The notes below the pieces were generated by a model. That model ran no database searches. It was not told where the DNA came from and worked only from the letters and a program-made list of their open reading frames with translations. A stretch of 64,000 nucleotides of DNA, from the NCBI RefSeq assembly GCF_040610475.1, contig NZ_JBEXMJ010000015.1:103225-167224 (forward strand), written 5' to 3'. This DNA comes from Actinopolymorpha sp. NPDC004070 (GTDB lineage Bacteria > Actinomycetota > Actinomycetes > Propionibacteriales > Actinopolymorphaceae). Shown in pieces: positions 50,198 through 59,871 of the stretch. The translations under genes were made by a program, and so were the position numbers. How positions within the stretch are numbered: the stretch's first letter is position 1; each line of letters starts with the position of its first letter.

Positions 50198-51490
50198 ATG
50201 GCGGTCCCCGACCTCCGTTCGGCGGTCTTCGCGACGAAGTACGCCATCCTGATCGACGTCGGGTACCTCTACGCCGCCACCGCGGAGGTGCTGTTCGGCG
50301 CCCGCGAGCGCCGCGAATACCGCGTCGCCGCCGACGAACTCATTCAGGCCCTGCAGAAACATGCCGTCGAACGCCTGCCGGGCGAACTGCTCCGCGTCTA
50401 CTGGTACGACGCCGCGCACGACCGCGTACCCACCGTCGACCAGCGGGTGATCGCGGCCCTCCCGGTGGTGAAGCTCCGGTTGGGGAACCTCAACAAGCAC
50501 GGGCAGCAGAAGGGTGTCGACGCGCAGATCCGTGCCGACCTGGACGCGCTGGCACGGCACGGCGCGGTGACCGACGTCGTGCTGCTGGCCGGTGACGAGG
50601 ACCTCGTTCCCGCTGTCGAGGCCGCCCAGGCTTATGGCGTACGAATGCATCTGTGGGGCGTCGAGCCGACCTTCGGCAGCAACCAGGCCGAGCGGCTGGT
50701 GTGGGAGTCGGACTTCGTCGAGGTGCTGCCGGCCGACCTGCTCCGGCCGTACGTACGACAGGCGCCCGTCCCCGGGTCGGTGACTGCTCCCGCAGCATCT
50801 GCGTCGGCTCCCGCATCGCCAGCGTCGGCGTCGGCGTCCGAGCCGGTGATGCCGCCGGCGCAGGACACCTCCACGGCAGCGGACGCGGCGGGTTCGTCGC
50901 AGCCGGCACCGGGCACAGCAAAGGGCGCGGCGGCGGACGGACAGGTGGGCACGCCGACCCCTGCGCAGGTGTTCGCCCGGCGGGCCGGAACGACCACGGC
51001 CGTCGCGGGGGCGGGTCCGGTTCGCCCGCCGCGGACGGACTCGCCGGGCGCCGCACCCGCGCACGGTCCCGCAGCAGGTCCCGCCTCCGCTCCTGGGTCC
51101 GATCCGGGGTCCGCCCCTGGTCCCACGACTACAGCTGACGCTGCGCCGACGATCGGTGCGCAGGGTGCGGGGCCCCGGCTCGGGCCGGACCGGCACGCGG
51201 TCGAGGAGGTCGGCGAGCACGTCGCCCAGAGGTGGATCATGGCCCGCGGCCGGGACTACGTACGCGACCTGCTGCCTGGACCGATCCTGCCGACCGTGAT
51301 CGACAGCGAACTGCTGGTGGAGGCGGAGAAGGAACTTGGCCACTCACTACGCCCGTACCCCGAGGCCCGGGTGTGGCTGCGGGACGGATTCTGGGCCCGG
51401 CTCGGCCGCGAGTTCGAGCTGACCGACCACGGCGAGCGCGCGGACCGAAGCGACCGCGCCGAGCATGCCGAACGTAGGCCGACCAAGTAG
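50198..51490 (+). CDS. NYN-domain (PIN-like) RNase-type protein
   Basis: A 430-residue protein. The N-terminal 185 residues form a NYN domain of the LabA/limkain type: YAILIDVGYLYAATAEVLFG gives the first catalytic Asp, QQKGVDAQIRADLDALA the second acidic set, and DVVLLAGDEDLVPAVEAAQAYG the third. Such domains are predicted metal-dependent RNases in RNA processing or toxin-like roles. Residues about 200-360 are Ala/Pro/Ser-rich and disordered; the last 70 residues form a small helical domain. The ATG at 50198 follows GGGAGG. It is flanked by tRNA genes on both sides, which may hint at tRNA-linked work (weak). Confidence 0.9.
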   Translation: MAVPDLRSAVFATKYAILIDVGYLYAATAEVLFGARERREYRVAADELIQALQKHAVERLPGELLRVYWYDAAHDRVPTVDQRVIAALPVVKLRLGNLNKHGQQKGVDAQIRADLDALARHGAVTDVVLLAGDEDLVPAVEAAQAYGVRMHLWGVEPTFGSNQAERLVWESDFVEVLPADLLRPYVRQAPVPGSVTAPAASASAPASPASASASEPVMPPAQDTSTAADAAGSSQPAPGTAKGAAADGQVGTPTPAQVFARRAGTTTAVAGAGPVRPPRTDSPGAAPAHGPAAGPASAPGSDPGSAPGPTTTADAAPTIGAQGAGPRLGPDRHAVEEVGEHVAQRWIMARGRDYVRDLLPGPILPTVIDSELLVEAEKELGHSLRPYPEARVWLRDGFWARLGREFELTDHGERADRSDRAEHAERRPTK

Positions 51491-51547
51491 CCGAGGCGTC
51501 GCGACCAGGCGCTAGGCTCAGCGGGCGGTCGCACGCGCGACCGGCAC

Positions 51548-51621
51548 GGGGCGGTAGCTCAGCCGGTTAGAGCAGGGGACTCATAATCCCTGGGTCGCGG
51601 GTTCGAGTCCCGCCCGCCCTA
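51548..51621 (+). tRNA. tRNA with CAU anticodon (Met elongator or Ile2)
   Basis: Acceptor GGGGCGG pairs with CCGCCCT (with a terminal G-U), D arm GCTC...GAGC, anticodon CAT at 51582-51584 in GGGGA-CTCATAA-TCCCT, T arm GCGGG-TTCGAGT-CCCGC. The GACTCATAATC loop resembles both elongator Met and Ile2 (lysidine) tRNAs, so the identity is unresolved. It marks the left edge of the gene-poor, broken-gene region. Confidence 0.93.
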
Positions 51622-51960
51622 CCCCGGTTGACCTTCGGAGATCACTTCTCGTAACCACGATGGGTGTCCGTTTCGTCCTTTTCCGTGGTTCGAGTTAATC
51701 CCTTGGTCAGCGTTAACTAGAGCCTCACGTCTGGGCTGTAGCCACAAAGCGCGCACGATCGCGATCAGCTCTGAGCCGCATGAGTCTCTTTGTCGCCATG
51801 AGGGATCCGGTCGTCGATGAAGCTGTGCACGTCTGCGGCGGTGGCGTAGTGGGCGCCGAGTCGTCGACCGGGTGAGCAGCATGACAGCGCATCGAGCCTC
51901 CAACGCGTTTCTCTATGCCGACTGGCAGGCCCTGTCTGCTGAGGTGGCGGGATAGCCGCG
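51622..51960. other. Gene-poor stretch just after the CAU tRNA gene
   Basis: No convincing gene. A minus-strand stretch (YATAADVHSFIDDRIPHGDK, about 51770-51860) loosely resembles a helix-turn-helix excisionase but lacks a start and supporting context. A composition change starts here. Confidence 0.4.
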
Positions 51961-52498
51961 GCTCTCAGGTCGTGAACACCGCAGGGGTGACCGGAACTGC
52001 CGAGGCCGGTGACAACTTCGGCCTCACTGTCGCCGTTGGGCCGATCACCTGGGTGGGCGAAGGCGCCGAGGACATAGTTGTCGGTGTCCCCGGCGACCGC
52101 GTCGGCGCCGTGCCGGCGGCCGGGGCGGTGCAGGTCTTCTTGGGTCATCCCACCGGTCCCAGCGCGACCGGAGACGAAGAGAGACTCCTCAGTCAGGACA
52201 CCCCAGGGATGCTGGGAGCCGCAGAGACCGGCGATAAGTTCGGCGCCTCCCTCGCCATCGTGAACATGGGGGGATCCATTTGCTGCGCGTTCCCTCTCAT
52301 CGGGGCACCTGGCGAAACACTGAAAGGCGTCCCACACGCCGGCGCCATACACGTGATCGGCAACGTGTTCGGCCCCCCCTGATCCGCATGACCAGTTCTA
52401 CAACTGGTTCTTCTCAGCCGGCACCATCGACGTCAAAGGACCCCTCGAGCCAGACGGCGCCTTCGGTGCCGCTCTTAGCAACCCAGGCCGGAAGTGAC
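51961..52498 (+). pseudogene. FG-GAP repeat protein, 3'-end fragment
   Basis: The translated segment (NTAGVTGTAEAGDNFGLTVA, VVGVPGDRVGAVPAAGAVQV, LIGAPGETLKGVPHAGAI) closely parallels the end of the FG-GAP gene at 54630-55159. It lacks a proper 5' end, and a C-rich run at about 52373-52380 shifts frame before the final part, NWFFSAGTIDVKGPLEPDGA, which again matches the other copy (YFFSAGSEGAKGPREPNGA). It is a remnant of a paralogous extracellular beta-propeller gene. Confidence 0.8.
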
Positions 52499-52687
52499 CC
52501 GCCCCGAACGGCAGGCAACGACGCTTCGCCAAACGGGTACCCCTGCTGTGGATTCGTACGGAGCCGCGGCCTCTTGACCTCCGGCGATCCAGGTGGTCGT
52601 CGATGTGCTGCCGGTTGCGGTCGTCTAGCGCGCCTAGGGAGCCGCCTCACTGAATCCATGTGACGGGCGGTCAGCGCTGGTGCGAGC

Positions 52688-53140
52688 TCACCCGTGCGCT
52701 TGTCCGGCAACCGAGAGGATGTCCCAGTGGTTGTGCCAGATCCTGATTCGATTGAACGGGATCGCGTGGTGGGTGCTGCTCGGATTGCGAGGACGAGTGC
52801 CACCAGGTTGGGTAGCCAGCCACTCGTCGTTCTCTCGTGTGACGTCCTCGCGTACCCACTCCGCGGGCGCGACGTAGAAGTTAGGTTCGTCACCGGTCAG
52901 GTCTACGAAGACAACAGCCTCGGCATCCTCAACGACGGGACGATCGGATCGCACCTGCCACGGAGAGCCCGGCAGCAGGCGCGCCGATACTTGCAGGGTG
53001 ACACCACCTACCTGCACGCGCGTCTGTGGCCCAACTAGGTCTGCTCGTTGTCCGATCTGTGCTGTCACCTCGGCGGCAGCCAGGAGGCGTGCTACGTGAT
53101 GCACGAGGTGATTGTTTCCCCTGACGTGGTCGAGTCTCAT
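52688..53140 (-). CDS. Unknown 150-residue protein
   Basis: An intact gene within the decayed region, with a strong GGGAGGGAGG five bases before the ATG at 53138-53140. The sequence has alternating strands early (TRVQVGGVTLQVSARLLPG) and a striking middle, AEAVVFVDLTGDEPNFYVAP, then AEWVREDVTRENDEWL and STHHAIPFNRIRIWHNHWDIL. The FVFVDL-x(n)-FYV-PA-WV pattern recalls hypothetical proteins found in phage or defence-island settings, including predicted nuclease-fold proteins, but no catalytic motif is certain. No signal peptide. Function unknown. Confidence 0.7.
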   Translation of the reverse strand: MRLDHVRGNNHLVHHVARLLAAAEVTAQIGQRADLVGPQTRVQVGGVTLQVSARLLPGSPWQVRSDRPVVEDAEAVVFVDLTGDEPNFYVAPAEWVREDVTRENDEWLATQPGGTRPRNPSSTHHAIPFNRIRIWHNHWDILSVAGQAHG

Positions 53141-53529
53141 CCGACCTCCCTCCCCGAGTGGTCGCAGATGCTACGCACAAACATGAGTATCGCGGGGGCA
53201 AATGAACAAGAATCCCAGCAGGAGCTGCTTTGTAGCTCGGCGTACCCGCTCGGCGAGGTCGATGGGTCACCGCAGTGGCATGGAAACGGGGTTCCGCCCC
53301 CGCGTCGTCGCAGGGGCCGTATCGCCGCAGGTCGCCGTCGATACCGGACAAGTGCCCGGGCGGTCTTCAGATCCCTTTGCGAAGCGACGCGGCCGAGGTG
53401 TGGTGCGGGTGGGGACTTTGCAACGGGCGCTATCGACTTGTGGCGGTTTGGGCTCATGGTGCGTGGCGGGAGGGCATTCTTTGTTGATCACGCGCGTCCT
53501 GCCACGCGTGCTGCGCCGGAGGTGACCTC
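53141..53529. other. Stretch without a recognisable gene
   Basis: Open frames on both strands overlap without family features or good ribosome sites. It lies between the unknown protein gene and the FG-GAP gene, and could hold the promoters of both. Confidence 0.5.
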
Positions 53530-55159
53530 ATGCGTGCGTTTGCTGCTGTAGGGCTGCTCGCCCTTGGACCGTTCATTGCGTTCGGGGCCCTCAACTCGCC
53601 CGGCGCGGGTGCGACGACCATCGGCAGGGCCGCTGCGGCCAGTGTCTGCGCCCAGGTGTTACCCAACCAAGACATCAACGGTGATGGCAGCAACCCTCCC
53701 CAGAGGGACCGCGGAGACGCCGTCATCGGAGCGCCGGGGGAGAACTCGGCCGCCGGCGCGATCCACGTGTTCTACGGCGGAGATGCACTCTCAACCGAGC
53801 CCGGCCCGGACAACCCCATTGGCGATCAGTGGATCAGCCAGGACACCACGGGTGTAGCCGGGGGTCGGAAGCGAACGACCACTTCGGTGCGGCCGTGGTC
53901 ACCGGTGACTTCAATGGTGACCGCTGCGCCGACGCCGCGGTCGGTGTTCCGGGCGAGGACAGCAACGCTGGGGCGGTTAATGTGTTCTACGGGTCAGCTC
54001 GTGGCCTCGTTACGACCGGGAGCAAGATGCTGCTGGAGGGAGCCGCGTCGATTCCCGGTCCGCGCCGCGCGGGGGAGCGGTCCGGCTCGGTACTGGCGAT
54101 CGGTGATCTCAACGACGACGGCGTCACCGACCTGGCCATCGGTGCACCCGGCGAGGGCGGCTCCGCGGGTGCGGTGTTCGTCGTCTATGGCAATACCGCC
54201 GGGCTGAACGCCGGATCCACCCATGCGGTGCGTTTGGCCCAGTCGACCGCGCTGGTCCCGGGGGCTTCGGAGGCGTCCGAGCGGTTCGGTGCCAGCCTGA
54301 CCGTGGGCGACTTCGCTGGTGACGGGATCGACGACCTGGCGATCGGTGTCCCAGGGGAGAACTCGAGCTCCGGCGGCGTGGTTGTGGTGCCGGGCAGCCG
54401 TGGTGCCGCCCTGACCGGCGCAGGGTCGAGGGTCTGGTCGCAGAACAGCGCCGGCATCGTCGGAGCCGCTGAACCCAACGATGAGTTCGGTGCCGCCCTC
54501 GGTGCTGGCGCTGTCACCCCTGACGGGCGTGACGATCTGGTGGTCGGTGTCCCGGGGGAGAACCGCAGTGGGGAATCGCGATCCTGTTCGGCGCCTCGAC
54601 CGGACTCGCAGCAGCGGGGAACGAGTCCTGGTCACAGAACACCGCTGGCGTGACCGGAACCGCCGAGGCCGGGGACCAATTCGGCCTGACCGTCGCGGTC
54701 GCGCAGATCTTGGACCTCACTGCCGCCGAAGGAATAGTCGTCGGTGTCCCTCGTGATCGTGTCAGCGGAGTGCCGGCGGCTGGGGCGGTCCAGGTGTTCT
54801 GGGGCCAACCGGGCGGGCCCAGTGCCGACGGTGACGCCGAAGAGCTCGTCAGCCAGGACACCCGCGGGATCCGGGGAGGCGCAGAGACCGGCGACCTGTT
54901 CGGTGCCTCCCTAGCCATCGTGATGGTAGCCGGGTGGAACCAAGGAGATCTCCTCATCGGAGCACCCGGTGAGACCCTTGCCGGCATCCAGCACGCCGGT
55001 GCCGAGCTCCAACCCAGCGCGTTCGGCTACGTGGGGGATCCAGGTACGGAATCGAGCGCCATCAACTACTTCTTCTCAGCCGGCAGCGAGGGGGCCAAAG
55101 GACCACGCGAACCAAACGGCGCGTTCGGCGCCGCACTCAGCAATCCAGGCCGGCTATGA
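53530..55159 (+). pseudogene. FG-GAP repeat (integrin-like beta-propeller) secreted protein, frameshifted twice
   Basis: A start with GGAGG and a signal-like N-terminus (MRAFAAVGLLALGPFIAFGA) leads into repeated blades with the FG-GAP pattern: DAVIGAPGENSAAGAIHVFY, DAAVGVPGEDSNAGAVNVFY, DLAIGAPGEGGSAGAVFVVY, DLAIGVPGENSSSGGVVVV, DDLVVGVPGENRSG and later VVGVPRDRVSGVPAAGAVQV. The frame changes at about 53863 (an extra G in a GGGGG run) and near 54570 (two bases missing after GTGGGG). Without the shifts it would encode about 540 residues. FG-GAP proteins are extracellular and often adhesive; here the gene is probably dead unless the shifts are sequencing errors. Confidence 0.88.
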
Positions 55160-56860
55160 CGAGGCCGAACGACAAGCAGTAGCGGACCATCGCATGCCCG
55201 CTTGGCTACTTGCGCGACCGTCCGCCGTCGGACGGCCCGTAGGATGCGGGCCACCTACGCCGAACTGCTTGGCGAGGGCGTGCTGGTTCGGCGTCACGTT
55301 CTCGCCGTACTGGGTAAGCGACGCGTCGCCGTTGCCCTGTGGGATGTCGCCGAAGAATTGGTCGTAGGAGTGGTTCTCCTTGACGATCAGGAAGACGTGC
55401 TTGATGGTCGACGGGTCGCCCAGGCGCACCGGAACCGGCACCGGTGCGACGCCGCCCTTGCCGGTGCTCAGCGCGAGCGAGTTGGTGATCCAGCCGTTCT
55501 GTTTGAAGACCTTGGCCGTGTAGCCGTGGATTGCGTTGTCGTTCGGCAGGGTGAACCGCTGCAGGCTGGACGTGGTGTCGTGGGTGGCGTGCCCGGCGGG
55601 GTTGTTGGGGCGGCGGGCGTCGATGCCTCGTGTGTTGGAGACCAGGACGTCGTCGCCGACAGTGGTGATCTCCGACGGGAAGTAGTCGGCCGGAAGCAGG
55701 CCGACGTAACTGACCGGCTCCAGCGGCTTGGTGTAGCGGTAGACCGCGACCGCGTTGGCGCGGCCCAGGGTCACCAGGAGGTGGCCGTCGTCGGTGAGCG
55801 TCACCGCGTCGGGTTCGTAGCCCACCTTGGCTTCGGGCCAGGGCTGGGTGGCGATGGTCTGGACGACCTCGTCGTTGGCGGTGTCGATGACCGAGACGGT
55901 GTCGCTGTTGGTGTTCGTGACGAACAATGCACCCTTCTTGGCGTACAGCGCGGTGGGGTGCAGGCCGACGTCGATGCTCGTGGCGTCGGCGGCCGGGTTG
56001 GCAAGGTCGATGACGCTGACGGTGCCGGTCGTGGTCGCAGCAGTCTTCGGGTCGGCTGGCACGTCGGTGTTGTAGGAGTTCAGCGTGGCATCGCCGGCCT
56101 TGGCCGGCCAGCCGCCCTCGTTGCTGACGTAGAGCTTGTTGCCGACCATGGCGAGATCGCGCGGGGCTATTCTCACGGCCCAGCTGTGCTGGATGGCCCG
56201 GTCGCGGCGTCGATGGCCACAACTCGGTTCTGGCCGTTGACGGCGGAGTAGACGGTCTTGCCGTCGGAGGAGAAGGCTGCCTCGCCCATCAGCGCGCGTT
56301 TGGGGCCGTCCGCGGGGATCGTGACGAACGTGGGGTCGGCGAGCGTGCCGTCGGCGTTCACGGTGAACTTGCGATAGCCGTTGATCTGCCCGAGCCACAG
56401 CTGCTTGCCGTCGGGGGAGTACGTCGGGCCTTCCTGACCCACGTCGTTCCCGCTGATACGCAGGTCTGCCTTCGCGTTGTTGCCGACGAGCTGCTGAACC
56501 TTGTAGTCCTTCAGGTCCACGATGGCCAGCGCCATCCCGCCGTCGGTGACCGAGACCGCGAGGTGGTAGCCGTCCGGGCTGAGCGAAGACGACATGATCT
56601 TGCGGTTGTTGACGACAAGCCGGCGCCCGATCGGATTGAGGTACTGGTCGGAGGACACGACCAGACCATTGTCTGTGCTCTGGCCTAGCTGGTCGGTTCC
56701 AAAGAAGTCGGTCGATGCCTGGGCGATGCCCCCGCCGGCGACGGCGAGAGCAGCGGCGCCGGCCGCGATGATGCGGGTCCGGCGGCCGGCGCGTACACCG
56801 AGAAGCCCGGGACGGGCCTCTTTAGTGACGCGTCGGCGCTGGCGCTGACGCGCATGAATT
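55154..56860 (-). pseudogene. YncE-like beta-propeller / phosphoesterase fusion, frameshifted and truncated
   Basis: The 5' part (from about 56850) shows a secretion-type N-terminus, then SSDGKTVYSAVNGQNRVVAI; the frame shifts at about 56195 (one base missing in a GGG run) and continues with AIQHSWAVRIAPRDLAMVGN, LFVTNTNSDTVSVIDTANDE (YVTN-type propeller blades) and STIKHVFLIVKENHSYDQFF, the start of the alkaline-phosphatase-like phosphoesterase domain. That domain stops after about 50 residues at TPNQHALAKQFGV, so most of the catalytic part is lost. No ATG is in frame with the signal segment either. It is a broken copy of the actinobacterial YncE/phosphoesterase bifunctional protein. Confidence 0.88.
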
Positions 56861-57883
56861 ATCCCTTCGGAATGGAGAGTAGATCGGGGGGGATGTCGGG
56901 GGTCCGCAAACTGGCAGTATTCATTGACTGAAACTTCGCGAGCAGTCGTGGCTGCGCCCCGCAGATGTCTATCCATGCCGGTCCCCTTTGCTGGCCATGA
57001 GGTTGGCAGCAGCAGAGGAATCTAAAGATCTTGGATTGCCGTGGCGGGGCCGGCAATGGAACGTTTAAAGAACGCTCCCGGCCATGGTCCGCGGTGCGAC
57101 CTGCCAGTCCACGTCGGGGCCTACCAGACCTCCGTCCCGAAGTTCGTCGACCTCGCCGTCCTCGACCACGAAGCTGGTCCGGCTGTCCTGCGCACCCGGC
57201 GCGACGACGGCTGCCGAGCTCGGCCAGTGGGACTTCCAGCTCGCGGTCGCGCCGATCCGCTTCGCCGGCACCTCAGGCAGCCCGGTCAACCCGATCGCTA
57301 CATTCTGACGCGTTCAACACTTCCTCAGACCCCGGTACGGACCGAGCGCTGAGCAGTACCTCGCGAAGAACCTCGTTCGGATACCCGCTGCCACGGCAAC
57401 AACCATCGTCGACCTGTCCCGGCCGGAGATGGTGTGACGTCGCGCCTGGCTGATCGCCATCAACCGGGCTACCGATAGTTCCGCACCGAAAGCGGTCAGC
57501 TGGCGCCATTAAACGGGGCTATTAGGATTAAAATGGCCCATTAAGCCAAGGACGAACCTTGACCATTCCGGGGCATCTGGTCAGGCAAATATCCCGGAGC
57601 CTTCCGGCACCACCCTCGGAGTGGAGTTGGAGTTCCCTGAAGGCCGGGTGGGGAGCCGTTCTTCACTGTCGCGATGGCTTTGCTTGACACTTCGCTTCGC
57701 GGGGTCATGGCGATGTCGGGAGCTAACAGGAAAATTGGTGTGGTCAGTCGAATTAGAAGGAGTGTCATGTTCTGCGTTCGACCGTCCATGCGCCCTGTGA
57801 CTACCTAGCGTGGGGTGGACAGGGCCAGGGCGATTGGTGAGAGGATCTCAGGCCGTGGCCGGTGCGGCGGCAAAGGGGATCAG
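56861..57883. other. Gene-poor stretch, about 1 kb
   Basis: No recognisable gene. A minus-strand segment ending at 57065 (RTSFVVEDGEVDELRDGGLV) looks protein-like but has no usable start, and an 82-codon minus frame at 57541-57789 has no family features. The base composition is visibly less GC-rich than the core genes. Confidence 0.5.
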
Positions 57884-58093
57884 GGTGCGTTATCTCGTCT
57901 GCGGCGTGGCCGGGGTTCATCGGAAGTCAGGTGGCGGAGGCTTTGCCGCCGCGGGTTACTACGGTGATCGGGGTGGACTGGTTCATACCGAACTATCCAC
58001 GCCGGATCAAGGAATGGAACCTTCGACGTCTCCGCGACGCCGCCAATTTCGCGTTCGTGGAGGCAGACCTGCCCACCGCGGCATGGTGCTGGC
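57884..58093 (+). pseudogene. NAD-dependent epimerase/dehydratase fragment
   Basis: VRYLVCGVAG followed, after a one-base shift in a GGGG run, by FIGSQVAEAL, RVTTVIGVDWFIPNYPRRIK and LRRLRDAANFAFVEADL is the N-terminal Rossmann part of an extended SDR (UDP-sugar epimerase type). It stops after about 70 residues, so only a scrap remains. Confidence 0.8.
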
Positions 58094-58324
58094 ACTCAAT
58101 GGACGCAACAGTTGGCTGCCCGGACAATCCTCGTGGCCCGCCACGTCACGTGTGTGGCCATTAGGGGCGACGGTAGGTCTACCTGGACTCGACACGAATC
58201 AAGATTGCCGTCTCCGGCCAGATGGAGTCGCATCTCCCGGCGTGTTTAGGCTCCGTCTCGCATCAGAGGTAGAAACGCATGCCGAAAAGAACACACGTAA
58301 TGGATCGCGAAGCGTAGGTCTGGC

Positions 58325-59437
58325 ATGACCACTCGCAGGACCAAGGTCGACGACACACTGCGCACGACCAGGCACCGCCATGAAACCTCGCGCCGCGCCC
58401 ACAGGTCCGTGAGTCGCCGTGTCGGGGTGGGCCTACTCATCCTGTTGTCGACAGCACTCTTCATTGTCGGTGGTCTTGCGCTTGCCACCCTCCACAACTT
58501 TCAGAAGTTCGACCGCATCCAGAGATTCCCGGCGTTGCGTGAGATACCGGAGGCCGAACGGCCCAAGAAGCCGACGGGCGACAGCGCTGCCGACGCCGTC
58601 AACGTCCTGATCGCCGGAAGCGACGCTAGGACGCATGGAGTCAGGACGACCGGCGAAGGCAAGGGCGATGCGTGGAAGCGTCGTAGGCAGCGCGCCGACA
58701 CTTTGATGCTCCTACACATCACCAGCGATCGCAAGTCTGTGCAAGTGATCTCGTTCCCTCGTGATTCATGGGTGACGATTCCTGGCCATGGTAAGAACAG
58801 GCTCAATGCTGCTTACTCCTTTGGCGGACCTCAGCTCTATGTCCGAACAATGGAACATCTCACCGGCCTGCGGATCGATCACGTGGCGGCAATAGACTGG
58901 GCAGGGTTCATGGCGCTAACGGACGCGCTAGGCGGCGTCGAGATGTCCTTTAAACACGACACCCGGCTGACGACCGGCAAGCAGTATGCTCCTGGTACGC
59001 ATACACTCAGCGGCGAAGAGGCGCTCGCCTACGTGCGTGAGCGCCACCACGTGCCAGGTGGTGACTTCGGCCGTATCGATAGACAGCAGAACTTTCTTCG
59101 GACTCTGATGGGTAAAGTCCTGTCCAGCGGAACGCTCACGCATCCGATCATGCTCGACCGGATGCTCACCGCGATCAGCCAGAACCTCTCTGTCGATGAC
59201 GAATTCACCAGCGATGAAATTCGGAGCCTTGCCATCGAAATGAGGAATCTGCACGCCGGCAACGTGACGTTCATGACTGCACCGACGAAAGGTTATGGTA
59301 CGGAAGGCAGCCGGTCGGTGGTATACCTCGACAAGGCAAACCTATCGACACTTATGAGCGCCATCAGCTCTGACGATCTCCAGGAGTGGCTCCGGACACA
59401 CGGCAAGAATGACGTGCTCGGCCGCGATGTCAGGTGA
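58325..59437 (+). CDS. LytR-CpsA-Psr (LCP) family protein
   Basis: An intact 370-residue membrane-anchored protein that attaches wall polymers to peptidoglycan. One transmembrane segment lies at about residues 32-54 (VGVGLLILLSTALFIVGGLAL). The LCP domain is complete: VNVLIAGSDAR, RADTLMLLHI, VQVISFPRDSWV with the pyrophosphate-binding Arg-Asp, LNAAYSFGG, DWAGFMALTDALGGVE, and LSGEEALAYVRERHH plus GDFGRIDRQQNF. Codon choice is less GC-biased than in the core genes of this window, which fits acquisition by transfer. It stands alone among broken genes. Confidence 0.93.
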   Translation: MTTRRTKVDDTLRTTRHRHETSRRAHRSVSRRVGVGLLILLSTALFIVGGLALATLHNFQKFDRIQRFPALREIPEAERPKKPTGDSAADAVNVLIAGSDARTHGVRTTGEGKGDAWKRRRQRADTLMLLHITSDRKSVQVISFPRDSWVTIPGHGKNRLNAAYSFGGPQLYVRTMEHLTGLRIDHVAAIDWAGFMALTDALGGVEMSFKHDTRLTTGKQYAPGTHTLSGEEALAYVRERHHVPGGDFGRIDRQQNFLRTLMGKVLSSGTLTHPIMLDRMLTAISQNLSVDDEFTSDEIRSLAIEMRNLHAGNVTFMTAPTKGYGTEGSRSVVYLDKANLSTLMSAISSDDLQEWLRTHGKNDVLGRDVR

Positions 59438-59871
59438 ACATCGAGTCGCCCAAGTGGTCGATCCATGTGGAGTCGTCAGGTTCGCGGTTGGATTGAGTGC
59501 TGAAAGGTGCTGTGCGGACCAGCAGGATCGGCGCGCTTGCCCGTCGCGGGCCGGCTCATCCTGTTCCTACTGCGTGAGTGGGTGAATGGCCTTTGCAAGG
59601 CAGGACTCGATCGCCGCCCATCGGGGCCACCGCCGTTGCTGTCCGCGGTCGCTCCTGGACCATGCCGGCGAGGGGAGACAGGTGATCCAAACGGGTGCGC
59701 CTCGAGAGTCCTCAACCTGCCCGGCCCCTCCCCGCTGGCTAGTTGCCTCAGTTGGTCATGCGCGCCCAGCTCGACGGACTCCGCACAGTCATCGGCATGC
59801 TAGGTGTTGCGGCGCATGGAGTGATCACGGCACGCGACTAGGGGTTGATCTCGGGTGGGCACGTGGGAAGT
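59438..59871. other. Gene-poor stretch with a possible acyltransferase scrap
   Basis: No intact gene. A 27-codon frame at 59758-59841 (MRAQLDGLRTVIGMLGVAAH) resembles the N-terminus of acyltransferase-3 membrane proteins (LDGLRxxxxLxVxxxH) and may be a leftover; it stops at once. Confidence 0.45.

Noticed and set aside
51765..51903. Minus-strand segment resembling an excisionase helix-turn-helix
   Set aside because: Only about 25 residues look suggestive, with no start or integrase beside it; too weak to call.
53530..55159. Repeated blocks that could be mistaken for a CRISPR-like or tandem DNA repeat
   Set aside because: The repetition is at protein level (FG-GAP blades) with diverged DNA, not equal repeats and spacers.
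57541..57789. An 82-codon minus-strand frame in the gene-poor stretch
   Set aside because: No family features, and the overall setting is decayed sequence; not supported as a gene.
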